DNA of 64,000 bases, from the NCBI GenBank assembly GCA_021613335.1, contig JAJTWR010000266.1, positions 4,791,001 through 4,855,000 of the forward strand. Reading direction: 5' to 3'. This document shows, piece by piece, positions 53,197-64,000 of this stretch; the stretch's first letter is position 1, and the number at the start of each line of letters is the position of its first letter. Source of the stretch: Whitmania pigra. Its lineage: Eukaryota; Annelida; Clitellata; Hirudinida; Haemopidae. Below the pieces are notes generated by a model, which searched no databases, was not told the origin of the DNA, and saw nothing but the letters and a program-made list of their open reading frames with translations. The translations under genes were made by a program, and so were the position numbers.

Positions 53197-54875
53197 CGCA
53201 AGGGAGAGAACCAGCTCAAATCGAACGAAAACAAACTAACCCATACAATATAAGCACGGTTGGCGCTCTCATCATACAAAATAACCCGACGGCATTGAAG
53301 TGAAGTGACGATAGGGCATGTACACCTTTTTTTAACTAGTCATTTTAATTGTTGGCTGTAGAAAGTTTAGCTTAGAGAAAGCGACGCAGAAACGCCAGTG
53401 ATTTTAGCACACAATAAAACACCCCATTATTTATTACCAAAGTGAAACTCCGCCAAAGCTTTAAAATTTAAATTAATTCTGCAATGGACAAACCTCAAAG
53501 TTATACTTTCCAAAGTTTCAGTATACTGAATTATCTTATAATCATTGTGAAATGTTATAAGCTAATGCGAACCGTTGATTATTGAATTCAAAGTCAAAGT
53601 GAAGTGGTTCCTACGGGAAACAATCTTTAAAGACCACTTTATTTGTTAATTTATTTCTAATTAAAAGTTATTTTTGCCAGCTTTACATTGCATTTCTCAA
53701 ATAGCTTTCAAATAATTCTCAAGTATCCTATTTTATCTCTTCGAAGATCGTGATATTCCAAAAGATATGGTGGAAATGAGTTTATTGCAGTGTAGCTATT
53801 TTAAAAGCAGAGATTTTCGTTATTTCCAAGGAGGCAAACTTTTTCTTTAGAATACTATTTGATCGATATCAGCTCGTGACCGTCTTTTCCCAAATGGACC
53901 TAATGCATAACTATCCACCTAACTGGCTATTCTCCGCAATAAAAATGATGAAGATGATGATAAAAATTCGACAAAATATCACATTGAGTCCTTTTTTCCA
54001 AGCGCAGTAAAAAGTATTCACCTATTTCCGTGAATCAGGAATTAACCGTAAGAACTTCCAAAGTCATGTTCAATAAACAGTAAGTTAGTCAGTTGGGTTA
54101 AGGCAGGGACCCTGGATAAAATCAAAAAGTCATCATCGAAAGTCGATGCCCTTTGAAAAAATCTGAAATGATGAGATAAAAGGCTGGAACAGCCTGAGAC
54201 TGTTGGATTTGAATGGTGATCCATGATGGGAATTACCATAATTCACAATCGGCGCACTGCAACATGGTTCAGGACCCCTTCCCATAAAAGTAAACATACT
54301 CAAAACTCAAAGTGCCTGTAGTTGATTATTCCTTGCACCTGATACACATTTTGTAAACAGATTGCGATGGCAATTAATATTAGCAAAATTAAAAAAAACT
54401 ACTATTTAACTGAAATAATGTCCCTGGGTGCAGACTCAACAACCTTGTTGAGGCTGATGTGCCTCAAGAGTGACATTTATTTAAATATACACCTTTACTA
54501 TAAAGAAATGAGTGCAAAGTGTCAAATGATCATCAATAATAACAGGTTACTCAGGAACACCAGAATAAGACTTTAGATGCACTCGAAGGAATATTCATTG
54601 TAAGATGAATGCAGAGATGCAAGCCAAACTTCTAAGATTATAATAAGCAGGTAACACCATTTAAAATTTAAGAATTTAACTGAAAAAGAAAATCAAACAA
54701 AAGATTCATACAAGCTATTCACCTCCCCAAATCACAAACAAAATGAAGTGTTGTAGCTCATGTCATCACTTTTAAACTGAATTGCACAATCTCTTACAAA
54801 AATTACAATATTTATTATCAAAAAATATAAACGTCAAATTAAAAAAAAAATTGAATAAAAAAAATTAACAAATTA
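53197..54875. other. Paxillin promoter and APC7 downstream region
   Basis: 1.7 kb of AT-rich DNA between the paxillin start and the APC7 stop. Small frames at 54042-54239 (-) and 54367-54576 (+) show no domain or splice support. Confidence 0.4.
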
Positions 54876-57800
54876 TCACAATGTTTCGTTGTCTGAGCAC
54901 GCAGCATTCACCTCCCCATCATTGCTGTCATCTTCGGAGAAGAACCGCAAGGGAGTCTCTAAGTTGCCTAGTGATCCCTTGGCTATCAAGGGTTCCAGCC
55001 TGAAAAGCAAATTTTTAATTACAAATCATCTCAATTTTATTGAACAGATTCATCACTGATTTTAATGTCAACATTTAAATCAGCAGAAACCTTTTGGCTA
55101 TAATCGAATGATCAAGAGCTTTCATCTTATCTTTCGTCTTTAGCAAAAGACTGGCCATCATTCTGTGGTATCGAATTGAAGGCTGCACAGGACAATGTCT
55201 CTCCAGCCTTAAACGTTAAGATCATTAAACATTGTGAATAAATCACAAAGCCAAGAAGATATTCTACATGAAACAAATTATTCCCAAGAACATTTAACAT
55301 GATGTGACATATCACAGGCAATAGTTTACAGTGTAATAAGTACACTTAATAACTTAATCATGGGTGGTGATTACAATGCCAAACAAAATTGCAGACAGGG
55401 AATAAACAAAGATATCTCACAGTTCAACAGCAGCCATGCAGTTCTGAGAATTCTGATGGATTTTAGCCAACAGTAGAACAGCATCCAAGTAATCAGGGTC
55501 CATTGAAATGGCTTTCTCAAGAATTGGTCGAGCCTATTATAATAACATGTTTAGTAAGTGCTAATTAGTTATTTATGATTATGTGTTTAATGAGTGCTAA
55601 TTCAATTACAACTTCAAACAGTAATAACTGTAATCCTGAATGTTGCAACTCTATCCTCCATTGTTAATTAAAAATTAAAATGCACCTTGTCGTAGTTTGA
55701 TGTTCCCTCTTTCATGAGGACAGCAGCATAGAGCTAGAAAGAAATAAGATTTTTGTCACCACATTATTTACAAATGCTTGTTTTGGCACGTAAAGGAATG
55801 GTTTTCAGAGATGACAAATAAGCGCATACTGCGTAGGATCTTGATGATGGGGTGTTCTTCTGAAATTCAATTGCACAAGCCAATGCCTCTCTTCTCCTTC
55901 CAGTTTTCCAGTAAATTTCAATCACATCTGAATTAATATCAATTGATACAATCAAAGTGTGCAATAATGCAACTTATGGCCATTATGATTATCAAAACTA
56001 GGGAGAAATTTATAAATCAATTTAAACAGGTTTGGGAAATATTGATTGAATTAATTCCAAACATTACAAATTGCTCACAGTAATAAGGCTCATATCGGTA
56101 CGGACAGAGACTCATGGCTTCTCTGAACTTCGCCAGAGCCTCGTTCGGTTCGGAACTCGTCATCAGAGCAATTCCATTCATCATGAGGACCTCAAAATTG
56201 TGTGGTTCCATGGCCAATGCCTAAAATTATGATGCCACTTCCTGATTGCCAATGTTTATCAACAGAAATGCTAGATTTAACAAAGTTCACTTCATCTACT
56301 CACATTTTTACTAGATCATAAATAATTTGTGTCACATTCATTAGATAAATGTTATGTTTTGTTTATCTTTGCCCATATTATCTTTGCTCAAAAAAATAGT
56401 TCAGAATTGCTAGTTATTCAAGCAAAGTTGAAACCATAGAACTTTCACTAAAAAGTGGTTTTGCTTGCCATAATTATCCTCATTCATTACCTATTTTTAA
56501 TAAAGAGCAAAATGAGCAAACCTTCTGAGCAAAAAACACAGCTTTATGGGCCTTGTTGAAGGAGATGCAGTAATAGCCGTTTATAATCCATGGTACGACC
56601 ACATTCTCTGGAAAATACTCAGCCTTAGCAGCCAGTCTGAAAATAATGTGAATAATTTCTTAAATGTGTGCCAGCAACTAAGAAGAGGAATTGATCTCAC
56701 TTTTCAAGAAGTCCACTCCTGCCCTGTTCTTGGTAAAGGATGTAAGCGTACAGGTCCATCTTCTTGTAATAAAGTGGATTGATTTCTCGTACCTAGCAGT
56801 TACATCAGGTTTTTTTATTTTTTCTTTCTTAAAAATCAATTAATTTTCTTTGCTCAATTACAATATCCATAGTTTTTGAAAAATACATTCACATGGCCAC
56901 TGAATTCCATCAAATATATTCAGGCATATCATTTCATGTTCTTCTACCTGGTAATCTAACAAGTCTTTTGTGTGAACTACTCACCCACTTGAAAATACCA
57001 AGAGCCTTGGAATAATCCCCACTGAGAAAACACAATTCTCCTGTCTGTGCCAAGATGTCGAGGTTTGGACTCATCTCCAAGCTCTCCAGTGTCTGGGCTG
57101 CAGATTTGAAATCTCTCATCTGTGCCAAGCCTTGTGCCTTGACCCAGTTTGTGAGCCTAAAAAAATACACATAGAATAAAAAATCAAGCTAATGAATTTT
57201 TAATTAAAACTAATGGCTTTTAAATTCTCGAAAAATACATTGTCCTGCTATGAAAATAATTCAAACAAATAGTTATAATAATTATAGAAATAATATGATA
57301 ATCACTAATTAATAATAACTCCACATAATTAAAATGTCTTGATCAGCACTTTAAACAAAAGCTTTAGTAAATAAATAGAAATGAACCATTAACATATTAT
57401 GAGCCAACCAATCAAAGGATTCTGAGGCATGGATGGGCAGGGATGAAGTGACAAGTTGGAGAACTTCGTCAGTCCTCACGCCCAATGAGACGAGACCCTG
57501 GATTGCTGTCAGCGACATCGGATTTTCTCTTTAGGATATTAATCAGGTCTTATGAGCATCACCATTGCCAATGTTACTCCAAGAATCATTACCATTTATA
57601 TTCAGTTATGATATTTAGATGTTTATTCATATTAGCAGATGTTTATTCATCCATAGACTTGTTATTTACTCCAACATTTATGATTTTGTTTATGCTACAA
57701 CTAATTAATTATTATTAAGTGAATATTCCCTCCAACATTGATAATGGTAATCATAAGTTTATTTGTGTAGCGCCATAAGTGGTTATTTATATAGCGCCGC

Positions 57801-60578
57801 ATTCAAGGGGCGCTTTGTGACGGTGCAAGCTGGGTCACGAACACGACACTTCACGACTTGCTTTTACCGTCGTTCGTGGGCATGAGCCTCTGAGCCAACT
57901 TGCATGTTTATTGATGATTTTTATTATGCAACTAATAATTATTCAAGTGAATAAAACGTAATTATTATTTTTTTTATATTATTGTAAATATGCATTTACA
58001 AATGACTGAACATTGATTCCAAACCTTAGAACTTCCTTATATGCAGAAATAGCTGCTCTGTTTTCCTTTCCTAACTTCTGGAGGAGAGTGGCGTAGGCTA
58101 GGTAGATCTTTCCTGTCATTTGCTTTGGTTGGATGCTTTCTAACTAATAAAGCAATCAATGTTTGTCTTTGTTATGCTTCAATATGTAATATGAGGCTTC
58201 CTTGGTCTTAATATGATTTGGTCATGAGCTGAGATTAAATTTAGGAATTATTTTGAAACTGTGTCATATAAAGTCTGTTACTTTTAAATATATGCAAATT
58301 TAGTAATAAAATGTCAAATGCTAACAGTGGTTAGGGCTTCCTCCAACATGTTAAGCTTCATGAAACATTCATAGTTCTGAAACCTGATATCAGTTTCATT
58401 CGGCAACTCCTGTCAATGAATTCTAGTTATCACAGTTATGAACGGTTAACCTAGTTATCACATCCAGCACTTTTGCAACATATGTAATATATAATTAATC
58501 CAATTTGTTGTTCTATTTAGCTCATGCAAGTGCATTACTGTTATGGATGGTAAAAGCAACAGCAACTCATCTCTCACCACCACAAAGCACCCCTGACGTG
58601 TGACACTTTGTAAGTATAAGTATATATGGTATAAGTGCCCCTTACACACATGCTTATGGTACTAAACTATTATTATTAAATTATATGATGCAGTTTCAAA
58701 CTAAATTATTATTATCCAAGTTTAACAACAACCGAGTTCTTTTTGCCTCTTCCTTTGATAAGGGTCTTTATCTGCAACGCTGCCTTGTATGCTTGCTAAA
58801 AGTGAATTGATGGTTTTAAAAATAATGCAGGATGTGTTGACCAATAAAGTTGTTAATAAACCTAGTAGCAATTACTTTCTAAATATGTCATAATCAGTAG
58901 TGCCCGACCGATATCCCGATACCGATATTTTATTATTGTTTTCTCAATAAAATGGCTTATAATAAATAGCTCAAAGTACCCAAGAAATCATACTTTATTA
59001 ATTTTGCGGAAGACGCAGAAGAGGAATGCAAATAATTTTTCAACAGATATTTTGTATATCTTATTTAATTATTTTTCTATTATGCCATCTTGTATATTTC
59101 TCTCTTTTTTTATTTGTTTTTATATTAATTTTTGTTTTAATTTGTTCTACTTATTTAATTGGTTTTAAATTTTTAGTTTATTAGAAAGAATAACATGCAA
59201 CAATTTTAATAAATACTTTGTTGTCATAAGATATATATAAATATATATAACAACTGGTGTTGTAGATTCAGTTGTAGTTTTGACTGTTATTGGTAATCAA
59301 TACGATTATCGGTCGGGCACTAGTAATCAGCAAGCAATAAAAATAACTGTGACATCCGAGCATAATTGATTCAAGAGTCCGAAGGAATCACAAGCTATAA
59401 TATATTTTATTTATGTGTTGGCATCAGTCACAAGGTGATATGGACCGATGTCACATTTTAATCCAGCACACAAAAATAAAAAATAAATTCACTAACAGAA
59501 GCAGCATGAAACTCTCCTGTGTAGAAAAATGCATCTCCTTGGAAACAAAATATTTGATACTTTGCAGGGAATCCAAACTGTTCAGGATTTTTTTGCAAAA
59601 ACGATATGGCAAGACTGGACTGAAATAATGCATGATTATTGAATAAATATTTCCTTTACAAAGTAACAGCATGTAGAAAAATTAATTATACAAAATTAAT
59701 TTAGGCGCACAATTACTCTCTCGCTCCAGAATCCCATGTTCTTAATTAATTAGTCACTTAAAATAACTAAGTTATGCTTATTTTAAACTACTCACACTGA
59801 GACTACTTTCATGAAGGTATTCTCATATACAAATCAGATTACCATACGCCATTTACTCTATTCGATCATCTGTTCTGGTTATCGCTTCAGTTTTTTGTCG
59901 GTTCATTTTGAATTGTGAGCATGCATCTTAATTTATTTGTGTTTTTTTTTTAAATTGTATAATAACATTTGTTACTTTTTAAATTATTGATAAATGAAAT
60001 GCAACACCAGAAAACATTCATGAACTCTCATTCTGATTTATTTAGGAATCAGTATTTATTCATGTCATGATCCCACTAAAACATATTTTCTTTCCTATTC
60101 TTAGAGTCTGCTTATTAGTTTGTAAACTTTTAAACTTACTTAATATTTTTTCTAAAACTGAATAAGTTATTAACTAGTCGGTTATCAAAGGCAAGGTAAG
60201 TTATTACAAATAACAATACAAGAAATCATTTATAATCTAGCAATTTTGCTTTCGTAAAAGATTCAAAACTTCCCTTGTCATAGGATTACTACATTTTTTA
60301 ATAAATGTCGCGCGTTATATTATTAAATGCAAGAACTTAAGTAAATAAATATAAGTTCATAAAGCTTCTAACTAATTTATAAGACCTTCATGACAAATAT
60401 TACAGATTCTTCTTTAGAATTATAATTCTAAAAGCTTAGAGTATTATTAATCTCGGCAATCTAGTTTCTGCGCCCTCCCTAGTTTCATACAACATGACAA
60501 AGCCATTGACAACGTTACCAAAATCTTGACATCTTCGTACATCCCGGATTCATGAAGTCTTTGCAGCTGGTCAAGCAT
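54876..60578 (-). CDS. ANAPC7: Anaphase-promoting complex subunit 7
   Basis: TPR subunit of the APC/C E3 ligase, which marks cyclins and securin for degradation. Fifteen exons: 60519-60578, 59497-59619, 58727-58795, 58326-58409, 58025-58143, 57409-57528, 56985-57156, 56701-56792, 56523-56637, 56079-56220, 55830-55927, 55686-55733, 55421-55533, 55091-55207 and 54876-54999, totalling 532 codons (531 aa; human about 565-599). Start MLDQLQRLHESGMYEDVKIL is followed by FPAKYQIFCFQGDAFFYTGEF. The TPR array includes SPNLDILAQTGELCFLSGDY, FPENVVVPWIINGYYC and SMDPDYLDAVLLLAKIH. The tail is acidic (SEDDSNDGEV), as in orthologues. ATG 60578 matches the human MNVIDHV position; an upstream exon could extend it. 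A MITE lies in the intron at 58898. Confidence 0.9.
57757..57905 (+). repeat. Dispersed repeat with TTTATATAGCGC core, copy 3
   Basis: Clear match to 10252-10395: TTATTTATATAGCGCCGCAT, AGGGGCGCT, GTGCAAGCTGGGT and CGAACACGACAC blocks, then TTTACCGTCG. Inside an APC7 intron. Confidence 0.7.
58898..59322. mobile_element. hAT-type MITE, 425 bp, with target duplication
   Basis: Terminal inverted repeat TAGTGCCCGACCGATA at the left and its reverse complement at the right (59307-59322). Flanking octamers ATAATCAG (58890-58897) and GTAATCAG (59323-59330) match at 7 of 8. AT-rich interior without coding capacity. Inserted in the APC7 intron between exons 58795 and 59497. Confidence 0.9.
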
Positions 60579-62864
<2,286 letters not shown>

Positions 62865-64000
62865 TTTTCACCAATCAGAAAGCAGCACCTGCGATCATCT
62901 CTTCTCGTAGGAGTTGTTATGCTGTCATTACAGAGGCACAGTGGAAACCTAACTTTGAAGATGTTTCAATTGCCTTCTATGTATGTATCATATACCAAAA
63001 TACCCTGCACTAATGCTTTATTTTAGATTGAGGACTTGAGAAAAATTTTTTCATTTCATTTCGAATTTTTTTTTTATTTGGTTATTTATTTGTTTAACCA
63101 TCTCGCCCGGTAAATTACGGCTCCTCGAAGCTTTGGTCACATGACACTCTCAGATTGTATCCGACCAACTCAGATTCTCAAGTTCCAATTTCTTTATTAC
63201 TTTTCTCGAGTTGAAAATATAAAGTATAATATTTTTACATATATATTCTAAATTATATCATTTTACTAATATTTATTACATTTAACTTTTACCTTGATGT
63301 TGTTCTAAGGTCTATATTTGGTGGAGGATATCATTAATAATCATGTAATATACAGAGATTCATCTGACATTTGCTTCATGAAGCACATGAATTATTTTTA
63401 ATATTATCATTCCTCATCACATTGAGGAACTGGAATTTGTCACAAATTCTTTGTCGATCCATTTGAATATTTGCACAAACACATTTCCAGGTTTAATTTC
63501 TGCTTTGTGATCTGATGTTAATTTTCTGAAAGTTCTCATTTTGATAATTAAATATGGTACATAAAAACCCAATTCATTGCATCACAATCTAGTCCTTTTT
63601 CTATTTAAACAAAATTATTGATATAAATGATGTGAAATTACCCTGTTAAATTGTTCTTAGGTTCTTTGAAGAGTAATATTTTGGCAGTGGATGATTTATT
63701 GTTTATTTTGTATAACACGAAGATGCCAAATTAAGATAATCAATGGCTTTTGACCAGCTTGTTGTAAATATCATCAGCCATCACATTGCTGTAGTATGCC
63801 TTCCCATTGAAATAAACTGGGGAGGCATGACATATGCTCACAAATAATTGTCACATAAAAACACGCAAACTTAAGCGAGCGTTAGTAAAATCAATAAATC
63901 GGGCTGAATTCAAGCAAAGAACAATTAGTAGGACCTTTTGATATGAACGAAATACTAAGCTTGCAAGGATAAGCAGTGTAATACTGAAATTTGGGTCAAA
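62865..64000. other. SMIM14 3' UTR and downstream DNA
   Basis: AT-rich, presumably the 3' UTR followed by intergenic sequence. No further gene recognised before the window ends. Confidence 0.4.

Overview
This window is nuclear DNA of an animal, most likely an AT-rich invertebrate. The evidence is metazoan gene families (a SOX HMG-box factor, paxillin, an MTSS-type I-BAR protein, augmin subunit HAUS4), many short exons with GT-AG introns of about 60-1000 bp, and abundant hAT and Tc1-type transposon debris with long TAA microsatellites. I cannot name the species. A fast-evolving lineage such as a tunicate would fit, but that is a guess.

Layout. 1-5704 (+): 3' part of an IGHMBP2/SMUBP-2 helicase gene (P-loop, R3H and AN1 finger). 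5921-7897 (-): a SoxC-like gene. About 8-17 kb: gene-poor repeat land with GAT, TTG-rich and TAA satellites, an ~800-bp tandem duplication and small dispersed repeats. 16976-20054 (-): HAUS4, head-to-head with CCDC28 (20488-21398, +) across a 433-bp shared promoter. 22041-30007 (-): an RPS6KC1-like PX-MIT-pseudokinase gene of 15 exons, with a foldback-type element in its largest intron. 30.5-37 kb: a transposon graveyard containing a 650-bp TAA tract, a hAT with a perfect 8-bp target duplication, a second hAT nested inside a third, and a Tc3-like remnant. 37674-43211 (+): MTSS-like I-BAR gene. 43476-48068 (-): a 21-finger C2H2 protein. 49421-53196 (-): paxillin. 54876-60578 (-): APC7/ANAPC7, with a complete hAT MITE in one intron. 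62043-62864 (+): SMIM14.

These are unrelated housekeeping and developmental genes, not an operon. Themes that recur are microtubule or centrosome biology (HAUS4, CCDC28), actin and adhesion (MTSS, paxillin), trafficking (RPS6KC1) and the cell cycle (APC7). Exon models were built by hand from reading frame, splice dinucleotides and recalled family similarity; the eight full models summed in frame. Individual exon boundaries may be off by a base or two.

I did not find a convincing new molecular system. The most unusual items are the foldback element with an internal 25-bp satellite, the SoxC HMG box that is eight residues too long and interrupted by an intron, the GC-AG intron in IGHMBP2, and the nested hAT insertions.
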